From: Agelas oroides
Lineage: Eukaryota > Porifera > Demospongiae > Agelasida > Agelasidae
Direction: 5' to 3'
DNA length: 64,000 bases
Assembly (NCBI GenBank): GCA_949130485.1
Contig: OX422204.1
Location: 5,518,015 to 5,582,014 of the forward strand
Below, one piece after another: positions 9,687-18,914 of the stretch. A model generated the notes under the pieces. That model was given only the letters and a program-made list of their open reading frames with translations, made no database searches and was not told where the DNA came from. The position numbers were made by a program, and so were the translations under genes. Positions within the stretch are counted from its first letter, which is position 1. The number at the start of each line of letters is the position of its first letter.

Positions 9687-10187
9687 GTGATCGGAATGTT
9701 ATGTTATCGCTTTGAATATCATTTCTTCAAACATCGGATGTTCAAGCGGCATAATTTTAATTTTGGGCTTTTAATATACTTAACAGTGAGAGCACTTCAA
9801 TGTGTGGAGATGCCTTATAGTGGCACAGAAGAGTGGCGAGCTAGAATTGGTCAATGGGAAAACAGAAAGCTGCGATGGTACCAAGCGCACCACGCCGGAT
9901 TTTGTTTACGAGTCCTTCCACATCTGGGACGGGTGTATTCAGAGGTTTCCCTGTTGTACGCCTTGCTATTACTTTCGCTAGCGGGGAGGATCGTCAGTGA
10001 ACTGTATGCAATAGGACTTTCCTCAAGGAGTGGGCTGACTGGACGAGGACGATGTTGCACGTATAACTGGAGTCGAAACTTGTCGACCACACCCATCTTC
10101 TCCCAATTTTTGGAGCTCTCCCTGCTGCTAGTTATAGCAGGTGACGTGGAGATCAACCCGGGACCACTTACCGGTGAGAAAATGAAA
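9687..10187 (+). CDS. Open frame ending in a 2A-like ribosome-skipping motif
   Basis: The frame encodes a leader-like region with hydrophobic segments (SLLYALLLLSLAG; LELSLLLVIAG) ending in GDVEINPGP at 10140-10166. This matches the 2A consensus D-V/I-E-x-N-P-G-P, where the ribosome skips the last Gly-Pro bond. Such motifs are known near the N-terminus of proteins of some invertebrate non-LTR retrotransposons and some NLRs, often next to a signal-like segment. Soon after the motif the frame runs into a MITE (from 10188), so the rest of the protein is lost here. It could be a LINE 5' end or a gene fragment. The start codon is not certain. Confidence 0.5.
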
Positions 10188-10670
10188 GGCAGTCTACGAT
10201 CACTGGACTGGCCTTCAGCCGCTTCTATCAAGAACCTCATTTCTGGAGAGTCTCCAGAAATGAGGTTCTTGATAGCTAGACAGTAGCAGCTCCAGCAACA
10301 AAAAGTCTTACAAACATGAAAGTAGAACATTTATGAGATAGCTCTTTCTCCTGGAAATTGTGCTTGGTTGTCATATAGATGCTTCATTCCTGGTATTGTG
10401 CTACATTTGGATCAACCCAAAATCAATTAGTGGTGGATAGATAGGAGTCATTCCAAGTGACATGTATTGCCAACCGTAGATGCCTCAAGGCTTGCTGAGT
10501 AGGCTTTATAAGATTTAGTGTGCATGCTTCTAGTTATTCTTGCTGGAGTCTGTGAGGGAAAGGTTCCTTGCTTCCGAATACAACCCTACAGGTGAATTCT
10601 CATTAGAGAGCATTAAAATGCTTTTTAGTCTGGTCCAATCTCCAGTCCAGTCCAGTGATGGTAGACTACC
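10188..10670. mobile_element. TGGACTGGAC-family MITE interrupting the 2A-motif frame
   Basis: The left end GGCAGTCTACGATCACTGG at 10188 and the right end (inverse GGTAGTCTACCATCACTGG) at 10670 are inverted copies, with extra GGACTGG repeats at the right end. The ends match those at 59113-59428 (GGCTGTCTACAATCAC). No convincing 9-bp target duplication was found for this copy. It contains a 51-bp palindrome. Confidence 0.65.
10225..10275. repeat. Perfect 25-bp-arm palindrome
   Basis: Two 25-nt arms, exactly complementary, are separated by one base. The left arm starts CTATCAAGAACCTCATTT and the right arm is its exact complement. It lies inside the MITE at 10188-10670. Confidence 0.9.
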
Positions 10671-10717
10671 GAAACCCTATAAATGTATAGTAGTTTGCTA
10701 AGGCATGCAAGAATATA

Positions 10718-11294
10718 GCCTTGTTCCCAGGTGCGGAGGAGGGGAGGAGAGAGCGCCTGGTACACACTGTTTACGCATGCACGTAATTATAGCAAACGCC
10801 ACGTGGTAGAATTAGGGGCGTGTACTAATATGATGATCAATGGTTCACGTGAACAGCATAAACTGTCATAAAAACTACTTCAGCTTTTGTTCTTGGAATG
10901 CTATAAACATTGCTGCTACATGTTCTGCCTATAGTTTTATACTGTGGGATACAAAGATAAATGTATAGAAGGCAGTGGCAGGAATCGACTTACCGGAATC
11001 GGGGGGATAACCGCATAGAGGTACGTTTCCTTGGTAAATGCACTCATTGGAGGCAACCTTGAGCTTCATCTCGAGGTACCTAGCTAACAGAAGGCCTAGA
11101 ACAGCGTGATACGAAACTCACTCGAACAGAACACCAACTGACACATCAACACAGCGAGTTTATAACGTCACTGGTATACGTACGTTAAACGTACGAACAC
11201 GGTTGCCACAGAATTCCGTGGCGATTAAGCACATGCACAAACAGTGTGTACCAGGTGCTCTCTCTTCCCCCTCCTCCGCGCCTGGGAACGAGGC
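10718..11294. mobile_element. GCCTCG-family TIR element with long arms
   Basis: About 65-bp terminal inverted repeats: GCCTTGTTCCCAGG...GGAGAGAGCGCCTGG on the left and the inverse ending GCGCCTGGGAACGAGGC on the right. A left TA (10716-10717) faces a mutated CA on the right. The inner part of each arm ends with CTGTTTACGCATG-like sequence. The roughly 450-bp interior has no coding signal. Confidence 0.85.
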
Positions 11295-11308
11295 CAGAAT
11301 AGTGTTTA

Positions 11309-12249
11309 CAGTGGAACCCCCGCCACCATGGAAGTAAGGTCTTGATTAATCAGGACAATTACTACATATAAATGAGGACAACAGGGAAGGACTCATTTTG
11401 TATACCCTTGTCATGCAAAACAGCACCCATGCAGAGCACCTTACAAGTCCACCAAAAAGGGGGGTGGGCACTCTCTCTCTCTCGAGTGTTCCTGCATTTA
11501 ACCACCAAAGAGCGTCCATGTCATGCTTAAAGTGACTTGATGCCCTCAAAACAAATACTTGCAATAACATACAACAGAGCCACCAGCAGCTTCAAAGTTA
11601 AGGACTGACAGCACACAACACTCTGAACGGCACCACGTCACTGCTGGTGAGTACGATGCTGCTCGCGGTGAGCACCACGTTAGCTATGTCGGTCTATGCG
11701 AAGATACCTTGCAGTAACCTTCATAACACAAGGTTTCTTGCCTCATGCAGATATGCATGGCGCTTGTGGCTGTGCTTCTCAAACTCCACAAGTACACTCA
11801 ATTAGCCACACAAAGCTCACTCCAGGGTGGACACTCATTTGAGTAAACTTTGACCCCTATACTGGAAAAGTAGGAGGTGGGCGCTCTTTCCAGGGTGAGC
11901 TACAATAATTGCATTTTGGAAGTCATTCCAACCACTGCTAAAGCACATCCTAAGTGGAAAGAAAATTTATGGTAGAGTATACGTACAGCATAGTTTAAGC
12001 TATAAAAGTGCTTGCATTTTGTAAGTATTTTGGGCTTTCTCTCCTAGACTAAGTCTAAGAGGATTGGATCAAGTACGATACCACATAGGGAAGCAAGTAT
12101 TTACAGCTTAAGCTGACATCTATTCGATAGCAAATGTACTGGGGCAAACACTTCAATGGTACAGGAAATCGGGCCAAAAGTAGGGGGGTGGGCGCTCTTT
12201 CATGAGACTAGGGTATATTGTCACTGTCTGCAATAGATTGGTTCCACTG
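11309..12249. mobile_element. CAGTGGAACC-TIR element (pogo/Tigger-like termini)
   Basis: CAGTGGAACC at 11309 is inverted at 12249 (GGTTCCACTG), with TA on both sides (11307-11308, 12250-12251), as in the mariner/pogo superfamily. The same termini with longer arms occur at 62362-62847. The interior carries three copies of GGTGGGC(G/A)CTCT near 11465, 11876 and 12187. No transposase frame is present. Confidence 0.6.
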
Positions 12250-12251
12250 TA

Positions 12252-13094
12252 CTTAATATGTTATTTTTTCTTTCTATCCAGATCAAATCATTGCTGAAGT
12301 TGATGAATCTGAGCTAAGTAAGTTTTTGGATTACAAAACAACATGGCTTATCCAAGGCTATCAGCATCCACTATGAGCACTTAACACTGCAACTAGAGCT
12401 TACACTCAGTTTATTCACATGCTAATGTGAAATCAGAAATTAAGCTAGAAATCTAGTCATGTCACGTCTGTACAGATATTTGTTGCTTGAGTTGACCTTG
12501 CAAAGTGTAAATCAAATAGCTGTGCACAATTTAATTATGTGGCAAACTTCTTTACAGTGTGAATGAAGAAGCCTAACAACATAATTCTACTCATGGGCAC
12601 AGCTTTTTGGTTTACGTTTGCCATCAACCTAAACTATATCAGTAATTTTAGCAATTAAAAGCTGGAGAATATTATCAGAAATCAATTGTCAAGTTGATTT
12701 TGAAATCACATACTTTAGGGCTTTATGTCACTTCCCCCTTCTCAGGCGAACTAAGACATGGGACATGTCATTTTTACACTGGATACACTGGTATTTCAAA
12801 AATCAATATTGTGTATGGAAATCTAAAAGACCAGATGAAACATGATTGGAGTAAATGTGAAGCTCTAAGCTATACGTCGGTACCATGGAAACCGTGTTTG
12901 TGGGCGTGGCTATCAATTACTACTAATATCAATTAAGCCAATATTTGAGAATATATCGTCGAAGGCGGAGCAGAAGATGACAGTTGCTCGCTACCCAACT
13001 TGCTACACTAATTCAACTGAATGTAGCAGTATACACGAAAGTATCTGGAAGAACCTGTAGCCTCTTACAGTATTCTTGCAAGATGCCAAAATTC
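12252..13094. other. No recognisable gene
   Basis: AT-rich non-coding sequence. The short frame at 12694-12936 has no recognised domain. Confidence 0.35.
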
Positions 13095-13702
13095 TTACCG
13101 TACTTTACCGTTGAAGCGCCCATGTCAAATAAGCGCCCACCCCCCATTCTTGCCAAAAAGTCTTGTGTAGGGTTAATTGCACTCGAATTAGCGCCCACTG
13201 TCAATTAAGGTTGGATTGATCATACGGTGGCCCAGAAGTACAAAAAACGCGTTTTTTGAAATCCAGTTTGACGATGTTTCGTGACGACTGTATTATTTAC
13301 GGTCACCTGGGGCGGTCACCGATCACCCGGTTCGGTATGCGAACGCTCACGTTCGGAGTGCGAGCACTTACGTTCGGTCTGCGAACGCTCACGTTCGGAG
13401 TGCAAACGCCGAGTTCGGTCTGCGAACGCTCACGTTCGGAGTGCAAACGCCGAGTTCGGTCTGCGATCGCTGTGTTCGGTATGCGAACATTTACGTTCAG
13501 ATGCGAACTCTAAAAATCATTTCTTCAGTTATCAGATCAGTCAATTGTTTATACAGCTACAGGGCAACAAGGTGCTAATCGACTTAGGTGGGCGTTTCCA
13601 CGGTTCAATTGCAGCATGTTCAAATAACCGCCCACCCCCTAGTCTGGGTTGATTGTTGCTATCAAAACAGGTGGGCGCTTCAACGGTAAAGTACGGGGTA
13701 AA
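13095..13702. repeat. Inverted-repeat unit with CGCCCACC motifs
   Basis: TTACCGTACTTTACCGTTGA then AGCGCCCA at 13095-13122 is inverted at 13670-13702. A second CGCCCACCCCC motif is repeated directly near 13135 and 13632. The arrangement suggests a non-autonomous TIR element that encloses a tandem array (13330-13508). Confidence 0.6.
13330..13508. repeat. Tandem array with 41-bp unit (two ~20-bp half units)
   Basis: Alternating half units GTTCGGTCTGCGAACGCTCA and CGTTCGGAGTGCAAACGCCG make a 41-bp period, clearest at 13402-13483. Degenerate copies flank it on both sides. The motif GCGAAC is partly self-complementary with GTTCGG/GTTCGC. Confidence 0.85.
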
Positions 13703-13709
13703 TATTGGA

Positions 13710-14634
13710 CAGCGGTGAGACACTACGCACGCTACAGAAGCAACGCCAACAACAAGCTTACCTTCTTCCAGAAAGTTTTAGTATTCTCTGACGGTAAGTA
13801 ACACTTCAAGCCACGTCCAATTGTTTTGTTCGGCGTTCTTCTGCTCCGCCTCAACACAAACAGTTCTCATACGCACAGTCGGCATTACAGAGTACAAAGG
13901 TCAATTGAACTTGAAGTGCTCAACTGCTAAACGGTATATAAAGACCACGGTTCTGCGTCCTACATAGTTTACTGGCCGCAGAATTCATTCACCAGGATGT
14001 GACAATGATATAGTCGCAGAGCACAATGTAGAAAGCCACTATACCTCGCTTGCATTTTATGGTTACACCCACTTCTGTTAGTCACGTGAGCTTTACGGTA
14101 CGGTTACGTGAAAATTTAATCCCATGACTTAATTGCCCTGAGTTTTCCCACTTTCCCTTGTCATGCAAGCACGTGCTCCTCCAGTTACAGTCCTTAGTGA
14201 CGTAACTGTTATGATGAGTTTTAAAATAGTGTGTACACCAGCACTATATGAATCTGGGTATGCAAATCAACAAACAGTTCAACGTCTCTGAAATCACCAT
14301 GTGGTGTGTGCAGTACCCCATAGTAAATGCTACTTCTTTGTGTTTGAATTATCACAGTCATTATTGCGCTAGCCTGACTGAGAAATGAAACTCAGAAAGA
14401 AGCAAGTTGCCCATTTGGCAATTGCATAGTAATTAAGTATTGCTCTTCAGAAATTTTAACAGTCCTGTTACTCATGACAACATTTGGTGCGGCTCATACA
14501 TATAGGGGCCAAATAACCATTCTGCTTAAGGGCTAGCTAGATATAACTAGACAGTCTACTTTCTTCTGCATCCAACTGGGCATGTTATGGACACACTTAA
14601 AACACCTCTTCACATGCGTCAGTTCCCACTGTAG
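13710..14634. other. No recognisable gene
   Basis: Non-coding sequence without clear repeats or domains. Confidence 0.35.
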
Positions 14635-15081
14635 TTGAGTAGATGGACATCAGGCCACAATTTTGGCCTGGGAAGGGAATGGTCTTCTCCATCAGAGCCT
14701 TGCAAACCTATACAAATGACAGTGACTGCTTCATTATCTTTCAATACCAGAGCTAGCTCCCAACATGAAAAATCCCTATCTGGATCCATTGAACTATTCA
14801 GCCCCACCCCCAGCATAATCCAGAACAAGTGGCCATCAACCCCCCCTCTCCCTCAACGATCTCCGCGCATTAGGAAAAGACATAATTTACACAGTTATGC
14901 GAGCCTCACCTCAATGAATGGGAGCTACGATGTGCGTAGCAGTGTTGGCACTCCCCCACCCGACACCCCAACCTCTGTACGCAGAACACATACCCCACGT
15001 ACATCAGCACTACGTTTATGCTTCCATAAGGATAGGAACCAGCTTTTGTCTCACAAATGCAAGTTGTACATTAACATGTGA
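14635..15081 (+). CDS. Unrecognised Ser/Pro/Arg-rich open frame (doubtful)
   Basis: A 148-codon frame with a low-complexity central region rich in Ser, Pro, Thr and Arg (PSTPPLPQRSPRIRKR; GTPPPDTPTSVRRTHTP). The composition resembles disordered intracellular linkers and the frame is long for this AT-rich DNA, but no domain, splice sites or neighbours support it. It could be an exon of an unseen gene or chance. Confidence 0.2.
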   Translation: MSRWTSGHNFGLGREWSSPSEPCKPIQMTVTASLSFNTRASSQHEKSLSGSIELFSPTPSIIQNKWPSTPPLPQRSPRIRKRHNLHSYASLTSMNGSYDVRSSVGTPPPDTPTSVRRTHTPRTSALRLCFHKDRNQLLSHKCKLYINM

Positions 15082-15787
15082 CCAGGTATGTTAGTGTGGT
15101 CATTGGCATGCCTATGGATGCCAACATCAAACACAGGCTCTTGGAGAGTGTACCTAGCAGGAAGCAACACTGACAAGCAGGATTTTCAAAGTTTCACACA
15201 GTTTGAAGGTATGTAGTACTACTTGAGAACTGACATTGTTTAAGCTGACAGAGAGACACACAACAACAACAACAGACGAACATCACCAATCATTTTACGG
15301 GGATAATGAGGTTAGTACCATCAACACATGCTTGGAGTCTGTATGTGGTCCGTCTCAACCTTATCCAAGTTCATTGGATAGGATGGAGACCTATTTGAGG
15401 AGCCATTGACTGGGTAGTCATTCAATCTGGGGAGTCACTCACTCCTCTGACACTGTATCAAAATGGTGGAAAATACTAATGTTGAATAGAAAGAAGCTGA
15501 AGAAGTCGAAAATTGCACTGCTTTAGTCTCTGTGATATAAACATGCATTATTTTTTTAGATTACCATTTTAATTCCATGTACAGCAAATGTTAAACCCAG
15601 TAAATGTGCACAAAAGTGATTGCTTAACTCTTCACGCATGTGCATATGGGGTAAATATTATGTTGGAGCCCGCTGAAAGAGTGTAAGCAGCTTAGTTCCA
15701 TGCAGTTTCACAGGGTAAGGAATGTTAGTTATATTTTAGTTTTCAGGCCTATAGTACAAGGTTGTATATGTAGGGAAGCAAGATTGT
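15082..15787. other. No recognisable gene
   Basis: Non-coding; a CAACAACAACAACA run lies near 15261. No other feature seen. Confidence 0.35.
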
Positions 15788-16083
15788 ATGGAAAAATTAT
15801 TAAGTAGTTATCTGTATCAGCACTTCCCGCTTCAACTGGTCAGTGAACATTTATCGAGAGACCTATTGTTGTTCTATAAAGGGATTGTGGGAAGAGCTTC
15901 TGCTTCAATGAGAAGACCCCAACACATGACAGCACTGAATGAACTGTTTCGAGTGGTCAGAAACTTTGGGACATGCATGTGCATACGACCTACCTTAGAT
16001 GCTTCTGTGCTGTGTACGAAATTTTTTCACTCCCAACTTCAGCTTGAACACTCTGGTTTGGTGAATCTGGCCATGCTCAATAG
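15788..16083 (+). CDS. Possible exon upstream of the NLR (helical, unrecognised)
   Basis: About 98 codons from an ATG at 15788 to a consensus donor AG|GTAAAG at 16083/16084. The product looks helical and globular (HLSRDLLLFYKGIVGRAS; LNELFRVVRNFGTCM) and could be a small alpha-helical interaction domain, but it is not recognised. It lies 1.3 kb before the Death exon and in the same orientation. The donor leaves phase 2 whereas the Death exon needs phase 1, so the two cannot be spliced directly. An extra exon, a different gene or chance are the alternatives. Confidence 0.3.
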
Positions 16084-16240
16084 GTAAAGCTTCCAAATCT
16101 CGCAAAATAAATATTTTAAGCTTTCTTCACCTAGGAATAGTTATTCAAGTACAAAGCACAACCCAAGATGCTCACAGAAGAGCACTTATTTTACCTCAAA
16201 AACTGCAATGGAAAACAACAGTTATTGGACTATAGTTTAA

Positions 16241-16841
16241 CCCTTTGGGTCCTAAAATTACTTGCAAAATTTACTCCACGTGGTATAGCGGCTGACAACT
16301 GTACTTCAAGAGCGTGTAGCGCTGCTCAATACACCCTACGACGATAATTACAGCGTTCAACAGCCTCGAGGGTATGCCCCGATGGTTATTTATAATGATT
16401 ATTGCTCTGGGCAGGAAGAGGTGGGATGCAAGGGGGGTGGCCAACTCCGAGGTAGCCACGCGGTAAGCGTGTCAGTCGTACTTTGTAAAACTGTCTGTTT
16501 TCACGTTTGCTGCCGCTAATCGCTTCACTGCTGGAGAGCAGAGGTCCATAGTAACTCACAACAGGAGCGCTACTCCAGGTAAGCTCGGAACAAAGGCCGT
16601 TTTACTTGTACCGTTCGATCGATGTTTAATATCCGGCTGGCACTGTCTCTGTTTTGACAGCTGCTTGCCTCATTGTACAGGACCTTAGCCCGCCTTTATT
16701 ACTAGAGCCTGAGAGAGAGGAAGTACTAATAAACTAACTGTAGTAATGTCGGCGCTTGGGCAAAAAGCGTTGCAAAGAGAGAAGCCACAAAATAGTTGAA
16801 TGTCAAAATGTTGCAGATCTGCAACATTTGGACTTAAAGGG
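16241..16841. mobile_element. piggyBac-like MITE (TTAA-flanked)
   Basis: TTAA at 16237-16240 precedes CCCTTTGGGTCC, and GGACTTAAAGGG ending at 16841 is followed by TTAA (16842-16845). TTAA duplication with CCC(T)-starting ends is typical of piggyBac elements. The right side holds a perfect palindrome AAATGTTGCAGATCTGCAAC and onward (16807-16830). At 601 bp with no transposase frame, it is non-autonomous. Confidence 0.75.
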
Positions 16842-16845
16842 TTAA

Positions 16846-17385
16846 CTAGCTAGTAGATATAGATACCTTACTTATAGCTAAAGCTCATAGGGATTCTACT
16901 TACTACCTATCACATCACCTGATTAATGTTAACAGTTTAGTGTGCACAATACCTAGGTAAATCCAAGCAGTAGTGTTTCATTTTCTACTATACAGTTTCT
17001 CACCAGCAAAATCAAAACTATAGCTCCTAGCATGAGTGAGCCAGACAATTATCAGAAGAGCATAGTGACATTCATATGCTTTCATGCAGGCAAAAATATA
17101 ACAATAGTTGAGAATGCCAAATGTTCTGCCGTGTACAGCCTCCTTCTCAGGCTGGTTGGTGAATGAATTATTAATTCATGTGGTAAATTGGCCATGACAA
17201 AATGACTGGACATTCTTTCCTTGCAAAATAATAAATCCTGTTTTGTGCATCTTTTAACATATGGCAGTCAGCGGCCACTGAATGTTAGGAAGTATACTTA
17301 CATGTAGTGCATGCAGAAATAATGATTGATGCCTCCTTACTGCCTACTTATTATAATTTAACCTTGAGGTTGTTACTCCTTTCAG
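16846..17385. other. Sequence between MITE and Death exon
   Basis: No domain or repeat recognised. It ends in a pyrimidine-rich stretch and the acceptor CTCCTTTCAG at 17376-17385. Confidence 0.4.
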
Positions 17386-17679
17386 CTGTTGAGGATGTAC
17401 ATGATGTGTATGAAGAAATTTGTACATTAACTGCCAGATGGTCAGACATCTGCTTTGCTCTCAAGCTGCCAATATCATGTGAAGAAACTATTCGCAGTGA
17501 AACACGAGGTGAAGATTCTGCTCGTTGTCTCAGAATGGTGTTGAACAAGTGGCTCCAAAAGTCATACAACGTTGAAAGATGTGGTCCCCCCACTTGGAGG
17601 ATGCTGGTCAAGGCTGTAGGTAGTCAAGCTGGAGGAAACAATTGTGCTTTAGCAGAGACTATTGCAAAGGCACATCCAG
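17386..17679 (+). CDS. NLR gene exon: Death domain
   Basis: A 294-bp exon between acceptor CTCCTTTCAG and donor G|GTATAT, entering and leaving in phase 1. It encodes a Death-fold domain of about 98 residues. The Death-type pattern is visible in WSDICFALKLPI, SARCLRMVLNKWLQK and GPPTWRMLVKAVG, ending LAETIAKAHPG. Death domains mediate homotypic adaptor contacts and here would be the signalling module of an intracellular NLR. It joins in frame to the NACHT exon at 18915. The exon with the initiator codon was not identified upstream. Confidence 0.85.
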
Positions 17680-17757
17680 GTATATCATAGCAGTAATGCT
17701 TTACAAAGCAGTTTATGCTATATTCATCCTGGAATTATCTGTAACAACACTGAAGAG

Positions 17758-17952
17758 AAGGTTATCTGTTACCAAGTTGAACTTGGAAAATAACTTGCCG
17801 ACGTTTCGACTGAATGCTCCAGTCGTCAACAGGGTGAAAGTGAAGAAGTGCGAACAAACATTGCCATGCGCTACTGAGGATACATGTCACTGGCATTCAG
17901 TCGAAACGTCCGCAAGTTATTTTCTGAACTCAAGTTGGTAACAGATAACCTT
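17758..17952. mobile_element. Fold-back MITE in NLR intron
   Basis: About 60-bp arms: AAGGTTATCTGTTACCAA...ACGTTTCGACTGAATGC at the left and the inverse at the right, ending ACAGATAACCTT at 17952. The centre is about 75 bp. Non-coding, inside the Death-NACHT intron. Confidence 0.85.
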
Positions 17953-18667
17953 CTATTATTTATGCAGCCAACTGAGAAGCCACTGAAAGTGTAACAACAC
18001 TGTACAATTATTACATCATCCCAACTAATATTCCAAGTGCCTGAGTGTTTAATGCCAAAAGAAAAACTGAACCACTCTTCAAACTCTCTTCTTTTAACTC
18101 CAGAGACAGCAGTCTTATAAACCAGGCCACAGTGAGGTGTTCTATCAATGCTTAGCTATAGAGTAAATGGGAGGTATACAACACACTATTAGGAGGTTTT
18201 ACAGTCTATAGGACCACTTTTTCATGCTAGTTTGTGTATGAGACTTTATTCACAGGGTAGTTGCACCATGGTATACACGTACTGACTAATGTTCACTGAG
18301 ATTGGATGTTCATTGTTAATTCTGGCCTGGCATTTAGTTCATATAGTAATACACTGCAAAATATGTTTGGTTAAATCGACTACAAGAGCAAGGTCCCTGC
18401 AGTTTCAGGGTTCATTGTAGTAGCTATGTTTAAAAGAATTCCAAAACACACAATTATCATCCATCAACTCCCTCACAATTCTGTCTAGCTTCAAACAGCT
18501 GGCACAGACACTTGTTAGCAAGCCAACCTATATCACTTCATACAGCACATCCATTTGCTGGCTATTTTTCTGTTCAGAATCAGATAATAGCAAGCAGATG
18601 GATGCATATTAACTGGTATACGCTGGCTAGCAGACAAGTGGCTGAGCTAGCTCTTTGAATCTTGATG

Positions 18668-18705
18668 GATCATGAGCGGGTTGATAGATCATGAGCGGGT
18701 TGATA
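18668..18705. repeat. Two-copy 19-bp tandem repeat
   Basis: The unit GATCATGAGCGGGTTGATA occurs twice head to tail within the NLR intron. The rest of this intron (17953-18914) shows no other feature. Confidence 0.9.
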
Positions 18706-18914
18706 AATGATAACTGTGTTTTTTATTTTTTATTTTTTCCACCTGTTCAATGAACCCTGAAACTACAGTAACCTGCACTCATGGTCATTTAACTAAGTAG
18801 TTTTTGCAGTGGTACTCATTGCGTATTTTTCCTGCATCTTGGGATGTAATTATGCACATAATTCCTACTTGTGTATGTAATATAATGGTAATCATTATTT
18901 TCCTTTCAATCTAG

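Noticed and set aside
9851-10330. 159-codon minus-strand open frame
   Set aside because: It is antisense to the 2A-motif frame and repeats part of it only because of the 51-bp palindrome; no family match.
17307-17385. ATG at 17307 as the start of the Death-domain protein
   Set aside because: The stretch before 17386 is AT-rich, ends in a perfect pyrimidine tract and acceptor, and lacks Death-domain character; splicing into 17386 is more likely, although an alternative start cannot be excluded.
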